A stretch of 9,827 nt of DNA, taken from Bacteriovoracaceae bacterium. GTDB lineage: Bacteria; Bdellovibrionota; UBA1018. Positions 1-6,954 of the stretch are shown here, piece after piece (the first letter of the stretch is position 1; the number at the start of each line of letters is the position of its first letter). The stretch covers positions 1 to 9,827 of the forward strand of contig CANMSW010000067.1 of assembly GCA_947500275.1 (NCBI GenBank), in the 5' to 3' direction. The translations under genes were made by a program, and so were the position numbers. The notes beneath the pieces were generated by a model. It had not been told where the DNA came from and searched no databases. It saw only the letters and a list, made by a program, of their open reading frames with translations.

Positions 1-110
1 CTTCTTCGAGCGCAAGATGCGCGAGAAGCGCGACTGCACTCAATGTGCAGTCGGGTGCAGGAGGCACCCGAAGCGGGTGGGTGAAAACTGGGTTGAAATC
101 CTTATATTCG
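1..110 (-). repeat. Dispersed modular palindromic repeat, copy A (cut by window edge)
   Basis: The end motif GGGTTGAAATCCTTATATTC at 90-109 matches copy D (8713-8733) and, in reverse complement, copies B and C. Bases 1-20 match 8669-8688 with one mismatch, and the block around ACCCGAAGCGGG is shared with copy D. Compared with D, copy A carries about 45 extra bases (21-65) bounded by GC dinucleotides. These contain a perfect hairpin, CGACTGCAC (31-39), loop TCAAT, GTGCAGTCG (45-53). A second hairpin CGGGTGC (52-58)/GCACCCG (64-70) competes with a third, CACCCG (65-70)/CGGGTG (74-79). The strand given is relative to copies B and C. Confidence 0.75.
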
Positions 111-229
111 AAATCCATGACCGCTTCAGTTACGTAGCCATCCAAGCCGATATCGCAGGTACAGCGCTGAGGCGCTTGCAAGACGGACGAATCAAGGGAC
201 GTAAATTTCGGGTCGAGGCAGTCAGTTGA
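2..229 (+). pseudogene. 3' remnant of a DbpA-type DEAD-box RNA helicase (RNA-binding domain), joined to a repeat element
   Basis: The frame is open from the left edge to TGA at 227-229. From about base 110 it reads EIHDRFSYVAI, then a helical stretch with TALRRLQDG, then RIKGRKFRVEAV. This is the pattern of the C-terminal half of the DbpA/CsdA RNA-binding domain (fSYVaI ... L ... iKGRkfrVe), which in DEAD-box helicases binds structured RNA, classically 23S rRNA hairpin 92 during ribosome assembly. The sequence expected just upstream in that family (a PGDILGAL-like helix and a GkI strand) is absent. Bases 1-110 are instead copy A of the dispersed repeat, read through in frame. I infer that the repeat inserted into, or replaced part of, the gene. 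The helicase core would lie outside the window, so an intact gene with an in-frame insertion is also possible. Family call good; pseudogene status moderate. Confidence 0.62.
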
Positions 230-250
230 TAATCTGCCTTCCTTTTTTGA

Positions 251-964
251 ATGCTGTTTATAAAGATGGATCCTATGCCGAAATTTCAAATCCCCGTCCT
301 CTCCCGCATCTTCATCGCAATCGGTTTGACTTTTGTCGGCGCAGCCGCGCTGGACAGCCGTCGTGGACCGGACCTCCGTCCAGCCAGCGAAGCCCCTGAT
401 CGTCCCGTCATCTATCGCCAAGGAACCCAACGCATTCTTCAGGATGCGATTCAAGAGGACGCCGAAGACCTGGCCGTGCATCGGCAGCTCATCTATTACC
501 AAATTTCCGATCAACTCTGGGCGCGCGAACACGTCGGCCGAGACGATATCTGGATGGGGAAGGTTGAGCCAAACCTCCCGACCGTCGGATGGATTTGTGG
601 CGAGTATATCACAGCAGGCGGGATGTCGAACCCGTACTTTCAGCATCCCTACTATTATAGTTTTGGAACTTGGACCCCTGAAACGAAACCAGAGGAGTCA
701 GACCTGGATCCTGGCCCGTTTCGAGTTCTAGATATCAGGACTGATGAAATCCAACTGGACATGAAGAAAGAGGACTTTTTTGCGCTCGGGCTCCCGTACT
801 CCCCCGCTCATCGATTGGACATGGAGAAGATTAGGACTCACTCGCCTGTTATCCGTATCGCGCCTGAGGGCTGCATTAAACGCGGGATTGCGGGCTACCT
901 ATTGATTTCACTAGGTATGATCGGCATCGCCGTCGCTTTCCTTTTTTCTAAAAAGCGGCAGTAA
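251..964 (+). CDS. Hypothetical membrane protein with N- and C-terminal transmembrane segments
   Basis: 237 codons from ATG 251; ATG 275 (residue 9, MPKFQIPVLS) is an alternative start with a weak GGA upstream, and neither has a clear Shine-Dalgarno site. I do not recognise the family. Residues about 18-34 form a hydrophobic segment that may be a membrane anchor or uncleaved signal. Residues about 35-210 are polar, Tyr/Asp/Glu-rich, probably extracytoplasmic, with just two cysteines (C116 in WICGEY, C208 in PEGCIK) that could pair. Residues about 212-232 are a second hydrophobic segment followed by a basic SKKRQ tail, so both ends would be cytoplasmic. One peptide, GGMSNPYFQHP (123-133), closely matches the Gly-rich loop of the 3092-6715 product. 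The gene stands alone on the plus strand; repeat copy B starts 30 bases past its TAA. Confidence 0.75.
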   Translation: MLFIKMDPMPKFQIPVLSRIFIAIGLTFVGAAALDSRRGPDLRPASEAPDRPVIYRQGTQRILQDAIQEDAEDLAVHRQLIYYQISDQLWAREHVGRDDIWMGKVEPNLPTVGWICGEYITAGGMSNPYFQHPYYYSFGTWTPETKPEESDLDPGPFRVLDIRTDEIQLDMKKEDFFALGLPYSPAHRLDMEKIRTHSPVIRIAPEGCIKRGIAGYLLISLGMIGIAVAFLFSKKRQ

Positions 965-993
965 AGTTCATCCCCAAGACTGGAATCGAATTC

Positions 994-1130
994 GAAGATT
1001 AGGATTTCAACCTGCCTTCACCCCGCCCCAAGGGGTCCAGGCTGGGCTAGAATAGGGTTATGCCTGAGGTGGTGCGAGGAACTCGCACGGAAACTGCGGT
1101 GTTTTTCGCGAATTTCAGGGCTTGGCCCAG
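994..1130 (+). repeat. Dispersed modular palindromic repeat, copy B (long form)
   Basis: 137 bases nearly identical to copy C (2954-3057) except for a 34-base block at 1061-1094 and a one-base difference in a G run. It starts GAAGATTAGGATTTCAACC and ends in GGGCTTGGCCC (on the opposite strand GGGC-CAA-GCCC, a short hairpin). A central ACCCC...GGGGT inverted pair lies at about 1019-1035. Weaker similarity to C reaches about 20 bases further left (TGGAATC...ATTCG). The right-hand 84 bases are also the C-terminal coding sequence of the minus-strand gene ending at 1047. Confidence 0.9.
1061..1094. repeat. 34-base hairpin module present in repeat copy B, absent from copy C
   Basis: The block is bounded by TGC at 1061-1063 and TGC at 1095-1097; copy C has a single TGC at the equivalent place (3022-3024). 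Inside is a perfect stem-loop: GTGCGAG (1072-1078), loop GAA, CTCGCAC (1082-1088). Loss between the short direct repeats, or insertion duplicating TGC, would both explain the difference. Confidence 0.85.
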
Positions 1131-1380
1131 CTCTAATAATTGAAGTGTCGGAGAGAACGGGCCGCTTGCAGAGTTGAGGACGACCCAGGCGTCTACCTGA
1201 TTTTCGTAGGCACGCACTACGGCAATCGTACCGATACCTTCCGAACGGGTCCAATCCGGGCTCGAGAAGTTGATGAGGTGCGCCTTTCCATCAGAGTCGA
1301 CACCGAAAGCAGGGGTCGAGATGTCATCCTGTTCACGCAGCTGAAAAGATCCGCAGTCGACGGTCGGCACGACTGCCCTG

Positions 1381-1397
1381 TGATCAAGATTTGATCA
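1381..1397. other. Perfect short inverted repeat at the apparent frame break
   Basis: TGATCAA (1381-1387), loop GAT, TTGATCA (1391-1397). It lies 16 bases past the DUF3592 stop codon, over the point where the coupled reading frame is lost. There is no T-tract, so it is not an obvious terminator. Confidence 0.6.
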
Positions 1398-1412
1398 GTG
1401 GCGGCAGTTTCT

Positions 1413-1850
1413 TCATGGTGATGGTTCTGACTCTCGCCTCCGGCCGAAGCGAACCATCAGAAATGATATAAGCAGAAACACCCCTCCGATGAATCCGAAA
1501 ACGGTGACGAGGAAGTAATTCTCCAACCAAGATTCGACCCGGGCGTCATCGGGCGAAGCCGGATCCACCCGGACTATCACTTTTTGCCCGAGTGAGTAGG
1601 CGGGCGGGGAGGATTCAACCTGGGTAACCAAAGTCTGGGTAGCGCCTTCCCAATTGAACTGCACGACAGCCACACTGCGGGAGGGGGAATCGGAACCTCT
1701 GCCCTGCCTCATCTCAATGACCTCACCTGCCACGGGACGTGATCGGGCAATAAATTGCTGCGTCTTGAACCCGAATGCGCCGCTCAGCAGCGAAAAGAGG
1801 AGGCCGATTCCTCCAAAGAGAAGGCGGATGAATTTGAATTCCTTGCTCAT
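1413..1850 (-). CDS. DUF3592-family membrane protein
   Basis: 145 residues from ATG 1850 to TGA 1413. Topology: membrane segment at about 8-28, a polar domain at 30-108, a second membrane segment at about 112-134, then a basic tail GRRRESEPSP. The middle domain follows the DUF3592 pattern: RSRPVAGEVIEM (strand), then SVAVVQFNWEG, then SPPAYSLGQKVIVRVDPASPDDARV, where the family has a 'Y..G..V.V.YDP..P..A' signature. The function of DUF3592 is not established; members are membrane proteins with one exposed beta-rich domain. Spacing from the upstream DUF5684 gene is 54 bases, so they are probably co-transcribed, and its stop overlaps the next ATG. The only ribosome-binding candidate is a GGA about 11 bases before the start, so translation may be weak. 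Confidence 0.85.
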   Translation of the reverse strand: MSKEFKFIRLLFGGIGLLFSLLSGAFGFKTQQFIARSRPVAGEVIEMRQGRGSDSPSRSVAVVQFNWEGATQTLVTQVESSPPAYSLGQKVIVRVDPASPDDARVESWLENYFLVTVFGFIGGVFLLISFLMVRFGRRRESEPSP

Positions 1851-1904
1851 GAAAAATTTTCCGGACTGGGCTTCGTCAAGTGGGCTGCCTGCGAGGGAGA
1901 TGCT

Positions 1905-2351
1905 TCAGGCGGCTTTGCCCAGGCTGCGGGCCTCGGGTTGCGGGGTGGCAGTCGAGTTACCCTCGCTTGCGGCACCGATATATTTAGAATCACCAAAAGC
2001 CAGCAGGGGAAGAAATACCGGAGCGGCCAGAACAAGGCCCAGCGTATAAAGACCGCCTTTGCCGAAGGCCTTGCTGATCCCATGGGTCATCATCAACAAA
2101 GCGGCGAAATTCACGATCGGAATGCAAAAAGCGAGGAGGAAAAGAGGGCCTCGGCCTCCAATCTTGTTCATCACGTAAATATTGTAGAGGGGAACGAGCA
2201 CTGCCCATCCCGGGTGCCCAGCCTTGGAGAAAATCTTCCAATAAGACGCGACAAGGAGGAGACCGACCAGCCCTGCGATGGCCATCAACCCCGAGTCTGC
2301 CTGGGTCAATTGGGCCACGTCCACGCTCTGCTGCAGCATTGTATCTTCCAT
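1905..2351 (-). CDS. DUF5684-family membrane protein
   Basis: 148 residues from ATG 2351, with AGAGGA eight bases upstream, which fixes the start well. The core YWKIFSKAGHPGWAVL, VPLYNIYVMNKIGG, IPIVNFAALL, GISKAFGKG and PLLAFGDSKY matches the DUF5684 pattern: a 'W.iF.KAG.pGWa..vP.YN.yv' motif, further hydrophobic segments, then 'lgfgdaky'. About four hydrophobic segments are seen (roughly 21-37, 46-60, 68-90, 100-120). The N-terminus is short and acidic/polar; the C-terminal 25 residues after GDSKY are Ser/Thr/Pro/Gln-rich and probably disordered. Biochemical function is unknown for the family. It is the first gene of the minus-strand group with DUF3592 and the coupled small gene, suggesting a shared membrane role, but no partner or substrate is indicated. 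Confidence 0.88.
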   Translation of the reverse strand: MEDTMLQQSVDVAQLTQADSGLMAIAGLVGLLLVASYWKIFSKAGHPGWAVLVPLYNIYVMNKIGGRGPLFLLAFCIPIVNFAALLMMTHGISKAFGKGGLYTLGLVLAAPVFLPLLAFGDSKYIGAASEGNSTATPQPEARSLGKAA

Positions 2352-2372
2352 TCATTGATTCCTCTTGTCCGA

Positions 2373-2402
2373 ACTATCGTCAGAGGAATGACCTTACTTG
2401 AA
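2373..2402 (-). promoter_or_regulatory. Weak candidate promoter for the DUF5684-DUF3592 group
   Basis: On the minus strand TTCAAG (2402-2397) and GATAGT (2378-2373) are 18 bases apart and lie about 20 bases before the start codon of the DUF5684 gene. Both hexamers match the sigma-70 consensus only partly, and the leader would be very short. Position is suggestive; sequence support is weak. Confidence 0.2.
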
Positions 2403-2424
2403 TTTTGACCCGGTTTTTAACAGT

Positions 2425-2941
2425 TCAGGGGTTCTGCTCGAGCAGCCGCTTGAGACGCGCGTCTTCGGACTGAATGACGAGCATCTTGTTTTGTGTGTAG
2501 CTTGCTTCCGTTGAGTCACGGATGCGCTTCACGTATTTTTTGAAAGTGTAGTCAATCTCGGTCTTACCCCACCCTTGGCCACCGCTGTAAAAAAGGGTGA
2601 GCTCAGCTGCAGGGGATAGGAAATTTGTATTACCCCGCTCGTTGGTGGAACGAGAATTTTTTCTAACCAATGACGAAGACTGAGGTCTAGAGCGGTAATG
2701 TATCCGGCATCTCAATGGGCTTTGGTTGTGCCCGTGCCTCAATGGAATCCGCGGCAGCTTTCTCTCCCTATTACAACCGAGGCCCATTATGGCCTAAATC
2801 ATCCGGGCATTTTTATTCGCCTGTGCGACGACAGCTTTGTTCCTGCCTCTTCGCTTCTCCACTTCTTTCATCCACTCGGTCTTCCGACTTGGAATTGCCA
2901 ACCGAATTGTTCTTAAGAACCTGCTCAAGCTTGGAATCCAT
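2425..2941 (-). pseudogene. Decayed gene fragments of unknown family
   Basis: Two separate stretches read like protein, in different frames, with stops between them. From ATG 2941 one frame gives MDSKLEQVLKNNS then KSEDRVDERSGEAKRQEQ and stops. After three stops that same frame resumes with GEKAAADSIEARAQPKPI and ends in PDTLPL and TAG. A second frame, open from about 2787 to TGA 2425, becomes convincing in its last 60 or so codons: SPAAELTLFYSGGQGWGKTE, then IDYTFKKYVKRI, then a charged helix ending ARLKRLLEQNP. Its first half is Arg/Ser/Pro-rich and looks out of frame. I cannot name a family. It lies between repeat copy C and the DUF5684 operon and points the same way. An intact short gene made only of the 3' part cannot be excluded, but no good start is seen. 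Confidence 0.4.
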
Positions 2942-2953
2942 TCGCTTGATTCG

Positions 2954-3057
2954 GAAGATAAGGATTTCAACCTGCCTTCACCCCGCCCCAAGGGGGTCCT
3001 GGCTGGGCTAGAATAGGGTTATGCGGTGTTTTTCGCGAATTTCAGGGCTTGGCCCAG
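2954..3057 (+). repeat. Dispersed modular palindromic repeat, copy C (short form)
   Basis: 104 bases matching copy B from GAAGATAAGGATTTCAACC through ACCCC...GGGGT and GGCTGGGCTAGAATAGGG to GGGCTTGGCCCAG, without the 34-base hairpin module. Its right end lies 35 bases beyond the stop codon of the 1207-residue gene on the minus strand. Confidence 0.9.
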
Positions 3058-3091
3058 AAAAGGCAGAAAAAAGGGAAGGTCTGTTGAGGGT

Positions 3092-6000
3092 CTACCAGTC
3101 AATCATGACGAATTGATGAGTGGCTGGATCCCAGTGAACGTTCTGTCCGTGATTGTAATCCAGTCCCACATTTCGACCTCCTTGATCGCGCGCCGAGTTT
3201 CCGACCCCGGAAAGGTGATTTTCATATTGAAATTCAAGCGCTGTATTGTGGGTCTTCCGATAGAACTGCTCCAGTGCTCCGATCCGTTCGCGGGCCTCTG
3301 CCACAGTTAATCCGGCATCGCGAAGGGTTTGCTGTGAGGTACGTAGGAGTTCAGCTTTTTCAGCGGGTAGGCTTGGCAAACTACTCAAGTACTCAACAAG
3401 GTTGGTCGCTGATTCCAGGTCGCCTGCGCTTGGTCCTCGGATGGGTCTTTGTCTGACGATGCCTCTCGAAAGCTCTTCTGTATTAGAGGTCCATCTCTCC
3501 AGTCGCACCAAGGGGCGACCGTCTCTAAAACGTGCGGATTGCGCAAGACGATCAGCGGCCTCTTGCATCGCGAGATCACGTCTCAGTTGGGCGCCAGAAA
3601 GAGGAAGATTGTCTGGACCTACGACTGTTGGACCGTTACCAAGTCTTTCGTCATGGTAGAATGGGTCGCTTCGTCTCACTTTCACAACCTCAGTGGAATT
3701 GTCCCTTGCCCACGCTTTTCTTAAACGTTTGTATGTTTCAGAGTCTCGCGAGCCACCGGCCTGCCTCAGCCATTGCTGTTCGAGATCGGCTGGAATTCGC
3801 GGGTGTTGGAAGTAAGCGTGCGACATCCCTCCACTTCCAGCATAAGTGAAGCTCGCATCGGTGAGTCCAAGTCTTTGGATCTCTTGCTGGAGCCGTTGTT
3901 CGGGTGTGCCGCTTGGGATGCGGAGATTTTGCAGCTCGGGTGGAAGATGCACTTCAAGATGTGGAGGGAGGGTGAGATTCAATCCTGAGTCCCCAGTGGG
4001 ACGGTGAAACCATCCATCTCCTGTAAAATAGGGGTCGCCTGTATAATCAGTGACTTGAAATTGAGGAGGGTGATTGGAAACCTGAGTGCGATTACAGCAC
4101 CCTTGAATAGGAACAGCATGGCGCTCCAATGCAGCTGGATTCCGCACTTCGATGGGAGGTTGTGGCGCTTCGTGAAGAACACCAGTGGGAGCATATTCTG
4201 GAGCGTGTGGCGGTGGGGCCTGATGACGTCCTAGTCTTCTGGTGGTTTGATTGTTCGGCGTTGCAGGTTGGGTGGCATCGAAGCTGCGTGCTGAACTTCC
4301 TGCCCACTCAGCGCCATCTGCGACGGGCCGAGTATTAGAGGGAGTGCCTGGTCGTTGAGTTGTGGAACTGGAGTTGGCAACAATTCTGCTCTCGCCTAAT
4401 CGGTCCGCTTCCTCGACTGGAATGGTTCCTCTCTGGGCAGAACGAGCTTGCGTAGGAAGGGTGTCTCCTGGTCTCGGTCCCGCTGGCTGAGTCGCAGCGA
4501 GAGATGAAGACGAAGGGGGGGCACGCCGGCCGACACTATCAAACGGTTGAGTAGTTGAATCACGAGATGCGGTACGGAGTTCAGCGGCTTCGTGATTTGC
4601 CCTGGCGAGTGTAGTTTGCTCAGGATTTGTGCGGCGGAGGGCTGCAGCATCGTTGATGGCACGCTCAGCCGCCTGCGTTCCGCGTGCCTCATGAACGAGG
4701 CCAGCAATTTCAAACGCACTCATCCCCGCTTGCATCGCAGCATCAATGACGCTCGCACGGACTTCTGAGTGAGCTTCATGTTCTGCTTCTCGGAGCGACG
4801 CTGCTTCTGTACATGAAAGCGAATTTCCGAGAGCCTGACGATAATCTTTCAGTTGGGATTCAGCCCTGGCTTGAATCCCGGCATGAACTGCCGGAGGAAG
4901 AACGCAAGCTGCGTTCACGACAGCGGAGACCGAACCGATCGCTTGAGGGGCAACGATTGATGGAATGGTAGTTGCTGCTGCAAACAGACCACAAGCACTC
5001 TCGAGATCGTGCGATAGGGCTTCGGCCCCACCGTGAGTGCGCGAGCTTCGATTACAGGAAATGAGGCCTTGAAGGTCGGAGGATTCCCCCTCTACGTGGG
5101 GTACCGATGAGCCCACGAGCCCTTCAAGTTCGTCGATTCCGAAGGCATCTAAATTACGAGCGTCTCTCCCAATCGCTCCGCGTGCGGCATCAGCAGCTCT
5201 GTCAAATGTTCGTTCGCCGCGAGATCGGGAGTCGGATGCACGACAAGCTCGTGCAATCATTTGTCTCATCGATCGGGCGATGTAGCTGTCTTGAAACCTG
5301 GGGAACGATTGTGGGTTTTGGTAAATGCTTTGTAACTGAGATATGGAGCGGGATGCGAGTTGAGGGGGGATGCTGGTGCTGCTGCATGCTGCGAGCTCTC
5401 GAGTCGCTCTCTGAACCCTCTCCCAGGGACTAGGATCGTTCGCGGTAGCTCCGGCAATCGCTTGATCATCAGAAATAGGGTATCGAAGATCAGCTCCGGC
5501 AATTCTTTGCGCATCCCGAATGGCGGACTCGGCGACTCGTGAGCAGTCACCTTGCATAAAGGATGTTTGATACCTTTCGACGCGTTGTCTCTGCTCTTCA
5601 GGGGATGACGTCGTATTTCCATGCGGGAAGTTCTCTAAGAACTCACTCACACAACGAGAAGTCAGGTAAGTCTCTGTTGTCCCCTGAGGCGTGGCCAGAT
5701 AAGAGCGGTTTGGTAGGTTGTTTTGAGATCTAGCGTTACGAGAAGTTTCACAGATCGTCTGAAGTCTGCCCTCGGCCTGCCTTCCTGTGATCGATTGACT
5801 CAGAACTCCTGAGATATCGGAAAGCTCGCAGCCTTGAGTAATACTTGTTAACTCTGCAGCGATGGAGCGCGTGGAATCGCAAGCGTCCATTTCGGCAGAA
5901 CGGAGGGCAGCGTACTGGCTTGTTATTCGCTTAATAAATTCGCCACGGAGGGCTTCATAGCGAGCACTCAATTGAAGTGCGAGCACGGTTGCACTCGCCT

Positions 6001-6715
6001 GAGATACGGCGTTTGCTGCTTGGCGATCCAGTCCGGCATTCGCCGGAGAAGCGCTGTGAGTGAGGCGGCATTCGTGTTCATTGAGGCAGCCTTGTGAAAT
6101 GCCGGTATCGCGATAGAGTTGACTACCTTGGTTAGTCAGGCGGGAGCATTCGAATGCGGGATCTCCGCATCCCCTTCCGCTTCCCATTTCGCTTCCCCTT
6201 CCGCTTCCAAATGTGACCCTCGCAAGACTGGATCCGGAGGGTGGGTGAACAGGTTGGGCGCTCTGAACTGCAAGAGCTGAGGCTGCATGGGTATCGTGAG
6301 GGCAGTTGGGGACGCTGGGATTCTGAATGCAGACTTGAACTGCTGCTGCTGCTACGAGTCTCTCACTGAGGTACGCTCTGAGGCCAGGTTCGGCTTGTCT
6401 TCGAAGGGGCTGAGGGAGTTGTTCGATACAAGAATTGATGGATTCTAGATCAGCGCCACATCGGCGTGCCTCTCGAGGTGCGTCCAAGAGATAGTTTGCC
6501 GCATTTTGCAGGTGTTGATTCAGAAAAGTGTTGATCTGTGCACCTGTGGTGGCGGCTTCGAGCTGTGCACGTTGTGCGGGGCTGAGAACTACACAGACGT
6601 TATTTGTACAATCTGGTACAGGTAGCGCGTGCGAGCTTGTTGAGTGAAGCAGCGACGCAAGGAGGAAGGAGGTAAAGATCCAAAGGGATTTGCGCCGATT
6701 AAGCTCCATAGTCAT
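3092..6715 (-). CDS. Large secreted cysteine-containing protein with a C-terminal kinase/phosphotransferase-like domain
   Basis: 1207 residues. Residues 1-30 are a clear Sec signal peptide (basic ELNRRK, hydrophobic IFTSFLLASLL, cleavage after SHA); Met3 is an equally possible start and no strong ribosome-binding site is seen. Residues 31-700 are mostly helical and contain about 21 cysteines, suggesting disulfides outside the cytoplasm. Residues about 710-870 are a Pro/Ser/Thr/Gln-rich linker, with CC at 873-874. Residues about 937-1207 lack cysteine and carry kinase-fold marks: Gly-rich loop GSGGMSHAYF (960-969), strand EVVKVRR with K1012 as ATP lysine, possible alpha-C Glu in MQEAADRL (E1052), a hinge-like PLVRLERW (1068-1075), catalytic-loop-like GLDYNHGQN (D1186, N1192), and VMIDW with D1206 in the DFG position. 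The Asn-to-Asp spacing of 14 fits aminoglycoside-phosphotransferase-like kinases, but D-to-N is one residue longer than usual. The protein ends right after IDW, so the C-lobe is missing. Function inferred: secreted kinase-like effector or toxin. Repeat copy C follows. Confidence 0.8.
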   Translation of the reverse strand: MTMELNRRKSLWIFTSFLLASLLHSTSSHALPVPDCTNNVCVVLSPAQRAQLEAATTGAQINTFLNQHLQNAANYLLDAPREARRCGADLESINSCIEQLPQPLRRQAEPGLRAYLSERLVAAAAVQVCIQNPSVPNCPHDTHAASALAVQSAQPVHPPSGSSLARVTFGSGRGSEMGSGRGCGDPAFECSRLTNQGSQLYRDTGISQGCLNEHECRLTHSASPANAGLDRQAANAVSQASATVLALQLSARYEALRGEFIKRITSQYAALRSAEMDACDSTRSIAAELTSITQGCELSDISGVLSQSITGRQAEGRLQTICETSRNARSQNNLPNRSYLATPQGTTETYLTSRCVSEFLENFPHGNTTSSPEEQRQRVERYQTSFMQGDCSRVAESAIRDAQRIAGADLRYPISDDQAIAGATANDPSPWERVQRATRELAACSSTSIPPQLASRSISQLQSIYQNPQSFPRFQDSYIARSMRQMIARACRASDSRSRGERTFDRAADAARGAIGRDARNLDAFGIDELEGLVGSSVPHVEGESSDLQGLISCNRSSRTHGGAEALSHDLESACGLFAAATTIPSIVAPQAIGSVSAVVNAACVLPPAVHAGIQARAESQLKDYRQALGNSLSCTEAASLREAEHEAHSEVRASVIDAAMQAGMSAFEIAGLVHEARGTQAAERAINDAAALRRTNPEQTTLARANHEAAELRTASRDSTTQPFDSVGRRAPPSSSSLAATQPAGPRPGDTLPTQARSAQRGTIPVEEADRLGESRIVANSSSTTQRPGTPSNTRPVADGAEWAGSSARSFDATQPATPNNQTTRRLGRHQAPPPHAPEYAPTGVLHEAPQPPIEVRNPAALERHAVPIQGCCNRTQVSNHPPQFQVTDYTGDPYFTGDGWFHRPTGDSGLNLTLPPHLEVHLPPELQNLRIPSGTPEQRLQQEIQRLGLTDASFTYAGSGGMSHAYFQHPRIPADLEQQWLRQAGGSRDSETYKRLRKAWARDNSTEVVKVRRSDPFYHDERLGNGPTVVGPDNLPLSGAQLRRDLAMQEAADRLAQSARFRDGRPLVRLERWTSNTEELSRGIVRQRPIRGPSAGDLESATNLVEYLSSLPSLPAEKAELLRTSQQTLRDAGLTVAEARERIGALEQFYRKTHNTALEFQYENHLSGVGNSARDQGGRNVGLDYNHGQNVHWDPATHQFVMIDW

Positions 6716-6954
6716 TTCAGACAGTAATAGAGCTCAGAGAATCCCGGAATGCGTCACGTTGGACATAGTTGATTTATTTTCTTCTTGCGTCTGGGACTCC
6801 CTCTCAGGGAGCCGAGTTTGGATTCAACGGAAGGCCTCGTCAGTGAAAAATAGATGAGATTTCAACACACTGTCTCTGCGATTAAAAATCTCGGGTAAAT
6901 TCGATGGGACCCTCCTTCTGTCTTGCACCTCGGGAGTGTAGGGAGACCGGCATA
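6716..6954. other. Divergent intergenic region with a short hairpin
   Basis: About 240 bases between two divergent starts, so it should hold promoters for both. A perfect inverted repeat CTCCCT (6797-6802), loop CTC, AGGGAG (6806-6811) lies inside; it has no T-tract and could be an operator or mRNA leader structure. The piece GAGATTTCAAC at about 6857-6866 resembles the repeat-family end motif but nothing else of the element is there. No convincing -35/-10 pair stands out. Confidence 0.4.

Larger units (their letters stand above)
1047..1416 (-). pseudogene. Unrecognised small gene, translationally coupled to the DUF3592 gene but frameshifted near its start
   Basis: An ATG at 1416-1414 overlaps the TGA of the DUF3592 gene (ATGA), the usual layout for translational coupling. 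It reads MKKLPPLIKS and stops at 1386-1384. The frame one base over is open from TCA at 1382 region to TAG at 1047 and reads like ordinary protein: DCGSFQLREQDD, AFGVDSDGKAHLINF, GIGTIAVVRAYENQVDAWVVL. Removing one base in the AAATC region near 1390 would give a continuous 122-residue product. The alternative is an intact 107-residue protein from GTG 1370, preceded by AGGG at a five-base spacing. The last 28 or so residues are encoded by repeat copy B, so the native C-terminus may be lost. No signal peptide or membrane segment is seen. Family unknown. Confidence 0.5.

Noticed and set aside
90..110. GTTGAAATCC/GGATTTCAACC motif as a CRISPR repeat
   Set aside because: The motif resembles some CRISPR repeat ends, but copies are kilobases apart, are not interspersed with uniform spacers, and no cas gene is present.
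333..731. Second plus-strand frame of 132 codons inside the 251-964 gene
   Set aside because: It is a shadow with Arg/Ser/Pro-rich composition and no start context, while the 251-964 frame has coherent membrane topology.
3060..3094. T6 run after the 1207-residue gene as a Rho-independent terminator
   Set aside because: No stable G/C-rich stem precedes the T run on the minus strand.
5107..5433. Plus-strand frames antisense to the 1207-residue gene
   Set aside because: Composition is random-like; the minus-strand frame is uninterrupted across 3.6 kb with a signal peptide and motifs.
6797..6811. CTCCCT-CTC-AGGGAG as a terminator
   Set aside because: It lies between divergent starts and has no T-tract, so there is no transcript end for it to serve.
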